Source: a virus
Strand: one strand, 5' to 3'
IMG/VR virus record: IMGVR_UViG_3300046468_000503
Span: 1 to 22,772 of that record
DNA length: 22,772 nucleotides
Each line of letters opens with the position of its first letter. Within the stretch, counting starts at the first letter, position 1. A program made the translations under genes and the position numbers. Below the pieces are notes generated by a model. The model saw only the letters and a list, made by a program, of their open reading frames with translations, was not told where the DNA came from and searched no databases. Positions 1-8,951 of the stretch are shown piece by piece.

Positions 1-232
1 CAACATCTTCTTCAAGAATAATGCCACTTTTACCGCTATCAACAATTTTTTGCCAAACTCTTAAATGACTTACTGCACAGGCAAATTCACCTTTTAAAAT
101 ATGTCTTTTATGTAATGGGTCAATCCATGAGCTATTAGGTTTGCATTGAGAATTTACAATTGCCTGTCGCCATGTATATTTTCTCCCATCAAATGCATCA
201 CCATTTAAAGATATTTGATGAATTATTGACAT
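1..232 (-). CDS. GT25-family glycosyltransferase, N-terminal part (runs off left edge)
   Basis: The ATG is at 230-232 and the frame is open to the left edge, giving 77 residues of an incomplete protein. The visible part has the layout of glycosyltransferase family 25: a short N-terminal segment, then GEFACAVSHLRVW (residues 48-60), which matches the family's G-E-x-A-C-x-x-S-H signature, then IILEEDV (71-77), matching the acidic iiLEDDv motif that binds metal and nucleotide sugar. The second acidic residue is Glu rather than the usual Asp, a conservative change. GT25 enzymes transfer hexoses to lipooligosaccharide in bacteria and galactose to collagen hydroxylysine in animals. The gene is last in the visible fibre cluster, so a role in modifying the fibre or the host surface glycan is plausible but inferred. 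No clear Shine-Dalgarno (SD) sequence precedes the start; the 25-bp gap upstream is almost pure A/T. Confidence 0.8.
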   Translation of the reverse strand, partial: MSIIHQISLNGDAFDGRKYTWRQAIVNSQCKPNSSWIDPLHKRHILKGEFACAVSHLRVWQKIVDSGKSGIILEEDV

Positions 233-257
233 TTTTTATTAAAAAATATCGAATATA

Positions 258-611
258 TTAGGGTACAAATTCTACCCATTCTTCATTTTCCTCATCCCAC
301 AGAAATATTTTATCTCCATCAACAGGTATGGGTTGGGGTGCTTCCCACGTATAAGTTTCAGTATTTAAGACCCACCCTTTAAATGTAGGTTCACTGTAAA
401 ACGCATCATTCTCTTTATCATAGTTTCCTCCAGTAGATGCAAAATTCATTCTCAAAGGTGTTCCACCTAAAACATGAATTCCCCCGTGAGTGTTGTAGGA
501 TGTTTTTATCCACTCACCAGCACTGTCATCCACAAAGTTATCAAAGAAATCTGCTTCAGCTACTATAACTTTTAGAACTTTACCTTCTAATACTTTTGCA
601 TAGTGTCCCAT
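258..611 (-). CDS. 117-aa fibre-linked protein of unknown function, common in marine phages
   Basis: This small soluble protein has a recognisable pattern: MGHYAKVLEGKVLKVIVA at the N-terminus, a central SYNTHGGIHVLGGTPLR segment (38-54), then FKGWVLNTETYTWEAP (77-92) and a C-terminal acidic, Trp-containing tail (LWDEENEEWVEF). I recognise this pattern from many marine myo-, podo- and siphoviruses, where such genes sit beside tail fibre genes. No catalytic function is established, to my knowledge. It lies 8 bp downstream of the collagen-like fibre gene. The start is supported by TAGGA followed by an A-run just upstream, and there is no in-frame Met within the next 50 residues. A fibre chaperone or small fibre subunit are the likeliest roles, inferred only from position. 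Confidence 0.7.
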   Translation of the reverse strand: MGHYAKVLEGKVLKVIVAEADFFDNFVDDSAGEWIKTSYNTHGGIHVLGGTPLRMNFASTGGNYDKENDAFYSEPTFKGWVLNTETYTWEAPQPIPVDGDKIFLWDEENEEWVEFVP

Positions 612-619
612 TTTTTTTC

Positions 620-2788
620 CTATCCGTCGTAAACAAATGAACCTGATGATGTAAATGTATGATACTGGTAGCCCCCAGATGATGTTATTGTTCCTCCAGT
701 TGCTTGAGCAGAGCTTGCTTGATACTTAATTATTACTACTCCACTACCACCAGTATTGCCCGTATTGAAATTATTATAACTATTAGCACCGCCGCCGCCA
801 CCTAAATATGCAGTGCCAGCAATTCCTGTAGCACCAGCCTGACCGCCGCCGCCGCCGCCGCCAGAACCGCCAGAAGTGTATCCACTACCAACCCATATAC
901 CTCCACCACCGCCACCAGCGTAAATTGTATTATTTCCTGACCAAGTAACACCAGCACCGCCAGCCGCACCATATCGACCACCAGCCGCTGTAGCACCGCC
1001 GCCAGCACCGCCATAATAAACTGGGTGTCCACCATCACCTTGCGCTCCAGCATTACCTTGTCCAGTTGTTCCAGCACCACCAGCACCACTGTAGTTAGTA
1101 CCTCCGCCACCAGAACCACCAGCCGCACCAGCCGCACTATTATTAAAGCCGTTTGCGCCTTTACCGCCACCTATTGCGGTACTAGCAAAGAAAAAACTAT
1201 TAGCACCATTAGAACTACTACCGCCAGCTCCTACTGTTACTGTGTAAGTATTTGGAGATAACTCTTCACCTGTGAGAATTATATATCCACCAGCACCGCC
1301 GCCGCCACCGATATGAGTACCACCAGCACCGCCGCCAGCAACAATTATAGCATCAATAGTTAATTTAGGTGCAGTTGGAAATGTATACCATGCCCCATTA
1401 TCCCTTCTATAACTAGCGTTTGTAACTGTGTTGTAATACATCATGCCATTTTGAGGATTAGAAGGCGCACTAGACAAGTTAGCTAATCTTATTGTGCTAT
1501 TAAGTGTTACAGCACCTGTAAAAGTACCGCCCCCGAAAGGATTACCACTTGAACCTGTGTTACCAAGTTCACCTTTTTGTCCTTTAGAGCCTGTAGAACC
1601 AGTGCTTCCTGTAGAGCCTGTTGAACCAGTATTGCCTGTTTGCCCCTTTTGGCCTTTCTGACCTTTCTGACCCTTTTGCCCAGTTGAGCCAGTATTACCT
1701 GTAGAGCCTGTGTTACCAGTATTTCCTGTTTGGCCTTTTTGACCTTTCTGACCAGTGCTTCCTGTTGAACCTGTAGAGCCTGTAGAGCCTGTTGAACCAG
1801 TTTGCCCTTTCTGGCCTTTAGCACCAGTACCGCCTGTACTACCTGTAGAACCTGTCTGTCCTTTTTGTCCTTTAGAACCATTCGAACCAGATGAACCAGT
1901 TGCTCCGACTTCGCCTTTTTGACCCTTACTACCAGTAGAGCCAGTATTTCCATCCTCACCTTTTTGCCCCTTAGAACCTGTAGCGCCAACGCCGCCAGTG
2001 CTACCTGTTGCCCCAGTATTTCCAGTAAGCCCCTGTATGCCCTGATTACCCTGTATGCCTTGTTCACCCTTCTGGCCTTTAGAACCGCCAGCACCAGTGC
2101 TTCCTGTAGCTCCTGTTTGGCCTTTTTGACCTTTAGCTCCTGTAGACCCAGTGCTTCCTGTTGCGCCAACTTCACCTTTCTGGCCTTTTGAACCTGTCGA
2201 GCCGCCAGCACCAGTTGCACCAATCTCGCCTTTCTGACCCTTTGAACCAGTAGCTCCAGTGTTGCCTGTGACACCCACTTCGCCCTTCTGACCTTTTTGA
2301 CCAGCTTCGCCTTTTTGTCCCTTAGAGCCAGTTCCACCAGCGCTACCAGTTACACCGACCTCGCCCTTTTGGCCTTTTGCCCCTGTACTACCAGTATTAC
2401 CAGTGACACCAACTTCGCCTTTTTGACCTTTTGCGCCATTACTACCTGTAGCGCCTTGAATACCTTGGATACCCTGTGAGCCTGTAGTTCCTGTTTGACC
2501 CTTCTGGCCTTTAGTTCCTTGCAGTGCGGCGCTTGTAATGGTTGCTTTGCGCCATGTACTAGCGCTTCCATCATAAACTGGGATTAAATCTGTTGATGCA
2601 ATTGTAGTTTCTGTGACTAAATTTGATAAAATAGCAGTAACATTGGCATTATCCGTAACATCAGCATTTGTTTCTACTGTATCAAGCTTTGTTCCGTCTG
2701 CGGATACATCGCGTCCATCTACATTTACAACATTTACTACGTTTCGGCTGTCATCAATTACGACTGTGCCATTAATTTTTACTGCCAT
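620..2788 (-). CDS. Collagen-like, glycine-rich tail fibre / adhesin
   Basis: This 722-aa fibre has four visible parts. Residues 1-90 are a polar N-terminal head, probably for attachment to the virion. Residues 91-417 are 109 uninterrupted Gly-X-Y triplets, predicted to form a collagen-type triple helix. Residues 418-475 ([20 protein letters not shown] onward, then NGMMYYNT) form a short linker domain typical of phage fibres. Residues about 480-690 are a glycine-rich domain ([17 protein letters not shown] tracts, [10 protein letters not shown]), and the C-terminus ends in a beta-rich [11 protein letters not shown] cap. The glycine-rich part resembles receptor-binding polyglycine domains of phage adhesins such as T2 gp38 in composition. 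GGGGA lies about 8 nt before the ATG. Its place between another long fibre and a glycosyltransferase fits a host-recognition module. Receptor specificity cannot be read from sequence. Confidence 0.85.
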   Translation of the reverse strand: MAVKINGTVVIDDSRNVVNVVNVDGRDVSADGTKLDTVETNADVTDNANVTAILSNLVTETTIASTDLIPVYDGSASTWRKATITSAALQGTKGQKGQTGTTGSQGIQGIQGATGSNGAKGQKGEVGVTGNTGSTGAKGQKGEVGVTGSAGGTGSKGQKGEAGQKGQKGEVGVTGNTGATGSKGQKGEIGATGAGGSTGSKGQKGEVGATGSTGSTGAKGQKGQTGATGSTGAGGSKGQKGEQGIQGNQGIQGLTGNTGATGSTGGVGATGSKGQKGEDGNTGSTGSKGQKGEVGATGSSGSNGSKGQKGQTGSTGSTGGTGAKGQKGQTGSTGSTGSTGSTGSTGQKGQKGQTGNTGNTGSTGNTGSTGQKGQKGQKGQKGQTGNTGSTGSTGSTGSTGSKGQKGELGNTGSSGNPFGGGTFTGAVTLNSTIRLANLSSAPSNPQNGMMYYNTVTNASYRRDNGAWYTFPTAPKLTIDAIIVAGGGAGGTHIGGGGGAGGYIILTGEELSPNTYTVTVGAGGSSSNGANSFFFASTAIGGGKGANGFNNSAAGAAGGSGGGGTNYSGAGGAGTTGQGNAGAQGDGGHPVYYGGAGGGATAAGGRYGAAGGAGVTWSGNNTIYAGGGGGGIWVGSGYTSGGSGGGGGGGQAGATGIAGTAYLGGGGGANSYNNFNTGNTGGSGVVIIKYQASSAQATGGTITSSGGYQYHTFTSSGSFVYDG
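737..1336 (-). repeat. Glycine-rich repeat domain with GGC/GGT tracts
   Basis: This stretch encodes residues about 485-684 of the collagen-like fibre and is dominated by glycine codons, including a perfect (GCC)n tract on the plus strand at about 843-860, which reads as GGC codons. Such GC-rich microsatellites stand out in an AT-rich genome. Similar tracts occur in the tail tip gene at about 5880-6250. In known phage adhesins, glycine-rich stretches are the variable receptor-contact regions; that these do the same is inference. Confidence 0.8.
1538..2518 (-). repeat. Collagen-like repeat region (109 Gly-X-Y triplets)
   Basis: The coding DNA for residues 91-417 of the fibre is a degenerate 9/18-bp repeat. 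The commonest triplets are GQK, GST, GSK, GAK, GEV, GAT and GNT. I count 34 Lys-containing triplets, all with Lys in Y and none in X, and only one proline, in the last triplet (GNP). Thr is the other dominant Y residue. Several near-identical nucleotide blocks (for example around 1600-1630 and 1750-1800, encoding GST runs) suggest expansion and contraction by slippage or recombination. Synonymous variation between copies shows that the repeat is not a very recent amplification. Confidence 0.95.
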
Positions 2789-2809
2789 CTTCGTGTCCCC
2801 ACTATTAGC

Positions 2810-4783
2810 TTAGAATGTTTCGTCCGTTAGAACGTCATTTGCAACTGCAATAGTTCCTGTATCATCGACAGTCATCTTGACTGTACCGCTATGAGCAAAA
2901 GATAATTTACCATTTGCATCTTCTGTTATTGTCCAATCCCCAAGGGCTACTGAGCCACTTGCAACTACATTACCTGTTACTGAAATTCCGCTTGATGTTG
3001 TGGCTAGTTTTTGTGAGCTGTCATAAGATAAACCAACTGCTCCATCAGCGTTAGCAGTTATCATATTTTCTGAAGCATCTGCTTTTTTTACAACAAAGGA
3101 ACTACTAGCTAATATTCTTAAATCTCCAGCACCTTGGTCAGAAATATAAGAGTGACTGCCATCATGGTAAATCTGTAAGTCATCTCCATTACCCCATGTA
3201 CTCTTAACATTATCAGCCGCATCAACCTTAGAAGATGAACCAGTAGCGTTTCCTGTGACATTTCCTGTCAAATTCCCAGTAACATTTCCTGTTAAGCTAC
3301 CTATAAAATCGCCAGCTTTTAGTGTTCCGTATTCGAATGAGGCGTGTGTTGGGTCAATAACACCGCTTGGCTCTGGTGAATATTCGTCAAATAATGTCCA
3401 ATAATTAGTAGAAACATCATAATAAAAGCCAACATGGGTATATCCTACTCCAGATGTTCCTGTATTTCTATTTGATGCAATTCCTGTATCAACATTTACA
3501 GGTGATGCTGTACCAGACCAAACGTCATTTAATGTATGGCCTCTAGTCGCATTGAACTTAACACTTATATTATCTGCTAAAGCTTGATCATTGCCTGTTA
3601 TTTCAATCTCTGCGGATTGTGTGGTAAAATTATCTGTAGACCATCTAAAGAAATCTTCATCACCGCCAGTATGTAGGGTAGTAATTTTAACCTTAAAGGT
3701 CTTATTCGATGCTGTGCCTTTATAATGCCCAGTAAAGATAGCATCATCTAGCCCAGAACCAGTAAAAGTTGTACCACTTTCAGCAATAGTATCTCCAGAA
3801 TTGAAGTAATTAAAAGCTCCAGTTAAGTTTATATTATTACTATTTGTTATGGTTTGTGTACCATTTACAGTTAAATCGCCATCAACAGTAACATCAGCAT
3901 CAAAATGCGTGTTTCCTGTTACTCTTAATACTTCAAATGCATGATGCTCTATTTCAACATAAACGCATCCAGTGCTTGATGAAGAAACTAAGCATAATCC
4001 AACATCTGTCGCAAAATAAGGATAAGATGGTGCATCAACTTGTAATGTTCCAGCCGAAGCTCCAACGTGTATTCTTTCCCCAGCAGTCAGAGTAGATGTA
4101 TCAAAGAAAACAATACCACCAGTTACAACAAATCCTGTTGAATTATTAGCTATAGCTGTAGGCAAAATACCAACCGCATAACTTACTGCAAGAGTTCCAG
4201 ACGCACTTGCTGGTGCAATCGTAGGTATAGCATTGTTTTCACCAGTTAAATATACTGGTGTACCAGCCGCAATAGTTGAGCCAGTTTCATTATATACTCG
4301 CAATAGACTATCTTGCCCTGTGTGGACTGTCATTGTGCTATCGCTGTTGTAATATGCTAAACTATCTCTTGTTTGATCATAAAAAACACGACCTTCGGTA
4401 TGTGAAGGCGCTGATGATGCTGTTTTTAAGTCAAAATATTCATCAAATTGTGTGCCAGTTACATTTCCAGCCGCATCAAGATAGTTTGCTTTTGATGATG
4501 GTTGTGTGACAAAGATTAACTTTTCGCCAGCAGTCCAATTTACTGCATTATTACTATTCGATGATGATAAAATAGTTGTTCTAGCAAGTGTTGTGCCAGA
4601 TGCAGTGTAAGTGCCGATACCAACTTCCCAATATGTTCCATCGGTAGCGGCGTAATATGTTGTATTCCCATCTCCAATGACTGAGAAGGTTTGATGCCCT
4701 GCCTCTGCGCCAGCTAAAGTATATGTGCCAGTTCCTGTTGTAGTTGAACTTTCTTTAACACGATCTTTTATTACAAGCGCCAT
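2810..4783 (-). CDS. Long tail fibre protein
   Basis: This 657-aa protein begins with a virion-attachment-like head (MALVIKDRVKESS, residues 1-13; GTGTYTL; YWEVGIGTYT, 51-60) of a type seen in many marine phage fibres. It continues with a region related to surface-exposed fibre domains (RVYNETGSTIAAGTPVYL, 162-179). Residues 497-514 hold the short repeat GN-x-TGN, common in fibre shafts. The C-terminal third carries DDLQIYHDGSHSYI (535-548), a hallmark of cyanophage and pelagiphage-type fibres. No intramolecular chaperone/peptidase domain is visible. It lies 21 bp upstream of the collagen-like fibre gene. AGGAG about 10 nt before the ATG supports the start. Function is structural and probably in host recognition. 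Confidence 0.8.
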   Translation of the reverse strand: MALVIKDRVKESSTTTGTGTYTLAGAEAGHQTFSVIGDGNTTYYAATDGTYWEVGIGTYTASGTTLARTTILSSSNSNNAVNWTAGEKLIFVTQPSSKANYLDAAGNVTGTQFDEYFDLKTASSAPSHTEGRVFYDQTRDSLAYYNSDSTMTVHTGQDSLLRVYNETGSTIAAGTPVYLTGENNAIPTIAPASASGTLAVSYAVGILPTAIANNSTGFVVTGGIVFFDTSTLTAGERIHVGASAGTLQVDAPSYPYFATDVGLCLVSSSSTGCVYVEIEHHAFEVLRVTGNTHFDADVTVDGDLTVNGTQTITNSNNINLTGAFNYFNSGDTIAESGTTFTGSGLDDAIFTGHYKGTASNKTFKVKITTLHTGGDEDFFRWSTDNFTTQSAEIEITGNDQALADNISVKFNATRGHTLNDVWSGTASPVNVDTGIASNRNTGTSGVGYTHVGFYYDVSTNYWTLFDEYSPEPSGVIDPTHASFEYGTLKAGDFIGSLTGNVTGNLTGNVTGNATGSSSKVDAADNVKSTWGNGDDLQIYHDGSHSYISDQGAGDLRILASSSFVVKKADASENMITANADGAVGLSYDSSQKLATTSSGISVTGNVVASGSVALGDWTITEDANGKLSFAHSGTVKMTVDDTGTIAVANDVLTDETF

Positions 4784-4805
4784 TGGGCAATACTCCTAAG
4801 TTAAA

Positions 4806-5177
4806 TTAAGCTGGGTCAGGAATACCAATATCAAATGTTGCTAATGTAAATGTGTTTCCACTTGTAACTGATTGAGAAGCTGTTAATGCGGCTGTAGCAA
4901 GCAATCTTGAATTTGCAGTATCCACAATTGCATAATGTGTAGCTGTTCCAGTTCCAGTAATTGAACCATCAGAAATTGCGGCTACAGTAACTTTTCTACC
5001 ACCGCCAGTACGATCTGAAGGTGCGGCGATTGATAAAGATGTTGAATTTCCTAGAGCATAAGTTGAATTTGCATTCGTAAATGTGGTTGCTTCTTGTGAT
5101 GTAACTAAAATTTTATTAGCTTCTGTATCAAGAACTGATAGGCCATTATCAAAGACCCGATCTCCAAGTGTTGCCAT
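4806..5177 (-). CDS. Small structural protein of unknown function
   Basis: This 123-aa protein (MATLGDRVFDNGLSVLDTEA at the N-terminus) is rich in Thr, Ser and Ala, has no cysteine and is predicted to be all beta. It ends in FTLATFDIGIPDPA. I recognise the general type from marine phage tail-fibre clusters, where a short beta protein precedes the long fibres, but cannot assign a named family with certainty. AGGAGG about 9 nt upstream gives a strong start. Its position between the J-like tip protein and the fibres suggests a tail tip or fibre attachment role. A decoration protein is the alternative. Confidence 0.6.
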   Translation of the reverse strand: MATLGDRVFDNGLSVLDTEANKILVTSQEATTFTNANSTYALGNSTSLSIAAPSDRTGGGRKVTVAAISDGSITGTGTATHYAIVDTANSRLLATAALTASQSVTSGNTFTLATFDIGIPDPA

Positions 5178-5264
5178 GACGCTGGCCTCCTATTAAGTGT
5201 TATTATGATTTTGGATAATACAATACTTTTATTATAAATGAAAGGTAATATAAATCCTATGTGA
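5178..5264 (-). other. 87-bp gap in the tail operon
   Basis: This AT-rich gap follows the J-like gene. It contains a TATAAT hexamer on the minus strand (5231-5236) without a recognisable -35 at normal spacing, and the AGGAGG ribosome site for the next gene. There is no GC-rich hairpin with a T-run, so no terminator can be claimed. It is the longest break in the tail cluster and could hold a weak fibre promoter. Confidence 0.3.
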
Positions 5265-8200
5265 TTAGTATGCTACGTTTGAAACTGGTCCTGTTATTAA
5301 ATACTGTTGTTGAAAGGTCGCTACCCCATTATCAAAGCCTGTTCTCGTGTGTTGAGTTCTAAAATAATCATTGCCAGAGAAATATATTAAAGTACCATGA
5401 GTGCTACCGCTATTAAATCCAATTGGGTCATAATTTATTTGCAAAACTTGCGTATTACCATTGGTTATATTAATACTACCAGACGATATTGTTTGATTGC
5501 CCCCTGTACCTCTAACTAATTCAAATAAATAGTTGTAATAATGGTTTCCGCCTGTAGTTGAGGGACGTGTACTGGAATTCTGAAATCCCTTAACCCTGTA
5601 ATATCCTTTAGGTAAAGTAATAGCGGCGGTTTCAGAAGCATACGTTCCGTTATAGTTAATATTACTATCTACTTTAACTTTAAGAACTTGTTTTTCTAAA
5701 AAATCAACTAATTGATATGAAGTTGTGCCTCCTAATGGAGATGCATAAGCAACTGCGCCTTGCGCCCCTGTTCCCCCAGTATAATTAAATTCTGTACTAC
5801 CAGCACCACCAGCACCAATAGTAGTAATTATAAAAATATCTCCTGTATATGCTGATGTATCTATTGTTCGAGATACCGCTTGACCAGCAAAGCCGCCTTC
5901 ACCAGCACCACCAGAACTATCACCAATACTGCTATCATCACCGCCAGCACCACCGCCGCCAGCACCCCAACTACCAGTTGGAGGCGTTCCACCACCAGCC
6001 TTTTCGCCTCCGCCGCCGCCGCCAACGCCAAATTGCCCTGACTGTCCATTGTGGGGGCTACTCCAGTATATTGAAGCGCTTGAACCGCCAGAGCCGCCTG
6101 TTGCGGTTATAGTGGCTATTACAGTACCAGTTGCAGAGCCAGCGCGTATTACTGCTGTTGTGCTTCCACCAGAGCTACCACCACTCCCACCATAATATCC
6201 GTCATCTTTACCAGCACCACCGCCGCCGCCAGCACCATATACTGTTATATCAACTTCATCTGTAGAACCAATATTAGTTGTTGTGCTGGTTGTGATAACT
6301 GATGTACCGCCAGAAATACTTCCGCCATCCAAGAAAGTTGGATTGAATAACTTCATTGGAGTTTGTTGTTGGTGTATAATTCCAGATAATTTGTTATTTA
6401 CAACTGATGTATGACTAACCTCAAATCCTTTTGAGCCGCCACCTAAATCAGTTCTTGCTATTAAAAATCCATCTACATCATATGCTGATTGTGCTGTTCG
6501 TCCCCCAATAAAGCCAGCACCGCCAGCCTGTAATTGTAAAACATCTTCAACTGTAACATTGCCTAAATTTGCAGAAATTGCGCTTAATTTGTCTACATCT
6601 AATGCATTTGCATCTATTGAGCCGCCAACAATAAGATTTCCATCTATAACTTCTGCCTGATATGCCCATGTACTACCATTATAGAGCCATACTCTTTGCT
6701 CTTGTGTAGAGCTATCGGTAAATCTTGCCTGATCTTTATTAACTGGATTTGCTACATTTGCAGTAAATAAAGTATTAATTGCTGATGATGATGCTGTAAT
6801 TGCTGGCATATCGTTAGTTGCTAGATTTATAGTCCAAATACCAGCACCCCTTGCACCAGCTGGACCAGCATTATCGGCTTCTGTGGTGGCTGATCTTGTG
6901 CTTGAGTATGATGAAGCTACTCCAGATGTATTAACCGCCCTTATTTTGTAAACATAAGAAGTGCTATTTGCCCTACCACTATCAGTAAATGTTGTTCCAG
7001 AGCTTCTGCCTATAACTGTTGTTGTCGTATTAACAACTCTTGCAATCTCAACATAATCAAGGTCAGCATTAGTTGGATTTACCCAATCCAAAAAGACCTG
7101 TTTATATCCACCTGTAGCTGTAAATGACGAGAAAGTTGGGACAGATGGGGCTGTTGTGACCCCTGTTACATTCGATATAGTCCCTGTTTTATAAGAAGTT
7201 GATGTATTACCACGACTTGTAACAGCTCGAACACGCACATCATAATTTTTTCCAATAATAGCTGGCTCAATCAAGAATGTTGTATCTCTAACAGTGGTTT
7301 CTGTATAATTTGTTGCTGTTGAGGTTTTATATCCAAATTCATAATGTGTAACTTGACCATTTGAAGGTGCTGTCCAAGAACAAGCTATATTATTTACAAC
7401 AGTACCATCAGGCTGTGTGCTTGCAGTTCCAGCGCTTAGATTAAGTGTAGATATGACTAATCCATCGAAAATATTGTCTAAGCTTGTATTATTTGAGACA
7501 ATTTGTTGATATTCATCAGAAGATATAGACCAATTATAAGCTGTAGAAGATGTTTCTTGTAAACTTACCTGTACTTCAATAGGCGAACCATCGCCGCCAG
7601 TTGATCTCCATGATTTAACTGCGAAAATTTTATTAGTCCAACTATATCTGTCCATTGTGACTTTTATAGTGTCGCCTACCTGTAACTGATATGCTTTAGC
7701 CCCAAGACTAAGATTCATGACGATTTGCTCACGACTTGTATATAATACTTGTTTAGCAAGCCTTTGTGCTGTTGCTGAACTTGTAACTAGGGGCAACGGC
7801 AAGTCTACAATGCTTTCAACATTATTATCTTCCGTCATATCTTCAAGTTGCTGTTCTGGATAATCGTCAGCTATCCATCTATTGTCTTTATCAATGAAAG
7901 TACCACGAACTGTATTTACTAAATCTCTGCGTGAAAATCTTGTCTGTATGCTTATAGCGCTTCGAACATCATCAAGTGTAAATGCATCAGTAATTGTAGG
8001 TGGATGATATGCTCCAGCTACTAGCCTAAATTTACCCTGCGCCCAGAATAAAGTTCCATTCATACATTTTGATATATCATTTAAGTTTTGTTTTTTGCTT
8101 TTTCCTGTAGAAATAGACCCATTTACTTCAAAAGTATTATCTTCTGAACCAGAAACACCAACGCTTGCACAATCATCTGCGGCTATACCGATCATATCAT

Positions 8201-8951
8201 CATCAATTTGGCTGGTATCTGTTGCAACACCCTGAGAGCTAACGAGATAATCCCTCATAACTAAAGCCGCGTTAGGAGAATATGTCCATGTAGCGTCATC
8301 ATCTTTTCTTTGAGTAGATTGCCCTAAAGAACTATTATAGGCGCTACTGGTGCTATCTTTGCGTGGGTCATAGACCTTTTTGCCCTTAACAACGGCTGTA
8401 ATTAAAGGCATTCCACTTTGAAATACATTTTGATCATATTCTAATCGCACATACAGACAAGCAACACCCCTGCCTTTAAATTGGTTTGTATAATTTGTTG
8501 GTGGATTGCTTTGGCCTACCAAAGTGCTATAAATATTTTGAGTTGAGCTACCAGTAAATTTTCTAATTAGAATTTTTGAATTCCAACCCTGTGAAACAAC
8601 TTTATTATCACTATTTATTGTAGCGATTTCATCATTGATATAAATATCGCCAATTTCTTCGACTTCATGCATAGCAAGAGTTATGAAGTAATGATAAAAT
8701 TTTCCATTACCTGTAGTTTCGTGGTAAGTTTTAGTTCCGCCTTTTCTTATTTGCCCATATACAATATCAGCATCAGCTATACTATCTATCGTTGTGCCAA
8801 GATTGTTTTTTGTGTCTGGTATATTTGGCTTTGGTGTAAGGGCTGATGTAACCGCCATCGAAACACCAACATATACTACTGTTGCAATAACTGTTTGTGT
8901 AGCAGTAAGAGTCCCTGGACCAAATAAAATAGTACCTGTTGTTGCAACCAT
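5265..8951 (-). CDS. J-like tail tip / central fibre protein with Fn3 and glycine-rich regions
   Basis: At 1228 aa this is the largest protein. Residues 11-38 are hydrophobic. Residues 50-480 resemble the hub region of lambda gpJ-type host-specificity proteins, with GVACLYVRLEYDQNVF (162-177), VVKGKKVYDPR (187-197), and SPNAALVMRDYL (225-236), a motif typical of the family. Residues about 500-690 contain two fibronectin type III-like domains (one with CSWTAPSNGQVTHYEFGY, 524-541, the next with DWVNPTNADLDYVEIAR, 622-638). Residues 695-705 form a short GPAGARGAG stretch. Residues about 765-810 look like the coiled IDANALDVDKL region of J proteins. Residues 903-1060 are glycine-rich, and 1080-1228 form a beta-rich C-terminal domain. 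It sits at the tail tip and probably contacts the receptor. The start overlaps the previous stop as TAATG. Confidence 0.88.
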   Translation of the reverse strand: MVATTGTILFGPGTLTATQTVIATVVYVGVSMAVTSALTPKPNIPDTKNNLGTTIDSIADADIVYGQIRKGGTKTYHETTGNGKFYHYFITLAMHEVEEIGDIYINDEIATINSDNKVVSQGWNSKILIRKFTGSSTQNIYSTLVGQSNPPTNYTNQFKGRGVACLYVRLEYDQNVFQSGMPLITAVVKGKKVYDPRKDSTSSAYNSSLGQSTQRKDDDATWTYSPNAALVMRDYLVSSQGVATDTSQIDDDMIGIAADDCASVGVSGSEDNTFEVNGSISTGKSKKQNLNDISKCMNGTLFWAQGKFRLVAGAYHPPTITDAFTLDDVRSAISIQTRFSRRDLVNTVRGTFIDKDNRWIADDYPEQQLEDMTEDNNVESIVDLPLPLVTSSATAQRLAKQVLYTSREQIVMNLSLGAKAYQLQVGDTIKVTMDRYSWTNKIFAVKSWRSTGGDGSPIEVQVSLQETSSTAYNWSISSDEYQQIVSNNTSLDNIFDGLVISTLNLSAGTASTQPDGTVVNNIACSWTAPSNGQVTHYEFGYKTSTATNYTETTVRDTTFLIEPAIIGKNYDVRVRAVTSRGNTSTSYKTGTISNVTGVTTAPSVPTFSSFTATGGYKQVFLDWVNPTNADLDYVEIARVVNTTTTVIGRSSGTTFTDSGRANSTSYVYKIRAVNTSGVASSYSSTRSATTEADNAGPAGARGAGIWTINLATNDMPAITASSSAINTLFTANVANPVNKDQARFTDSSTQEQRVWLYNGSTWAYQAEVIDGNLIVGGSIDANALDVDKLSAISANLGNVTVEDVLQLQAGGAGFIGGRTAQSAYDVDGFLIARTDLGGGSKGFEVSHTSVVNNKLSGIIHQQQTPMKLFNPTFLDGGSISGGTSVITTSTTTNIGSTDEVDITVYGAGGGGGAGKDDGYYGGSGGSSGGSTTAVIRAGSATGTVIATITATGGSGGSSASIYWSSPHNGQSGQFGVGGGGGGEKAGGGTPPTGSWGAGGGGAGGDDSSIGDSSGGAGEGGFAGQAVSRTIDTSAYTGDIFIITTIGAGGAGSTEFNYTGGTGAQGAVAYASPLGGTTSYQLVDFLEKQVLKVKVDSNINYNGTYASETAAITLPKGYYRVKGFQNSSTRPSTTGGNHYYNYLFELVRGTGGNQTISSGSINITNGNTQVLQINYDPIGFNSGSTHGTLIYFSGNDYFRTQHTRTGFDNGVATFQQQYLITGPVSNVAY

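Noticed and set aside
1507-2574. Open frames on both strands inside the collagen-like gene
   Set aside because: They arise from the low-complexity Gly-X-Y repeat, which lacks stop codons in other frames. Their translations are Leu/Lys/Ala- or Thr/Ser-rich without any family signature.
5225-5240. TATAAT on the minus strand in the gap before the small structural gene as a full promoter
   Set aside because: No acceptable -35 element is found 16-18 bp upstream; the hexamer is common in AT-rich sequence.
5861-6049. Minus- and plus-strand short frames in the glycine-rich part of the J-like gene
   Set aside because: They are frame-shifted readings of GGC/GGT tracts, giving Ala/Val/Leu- or His/Arg/Gln-rich strings without a plausible start context.
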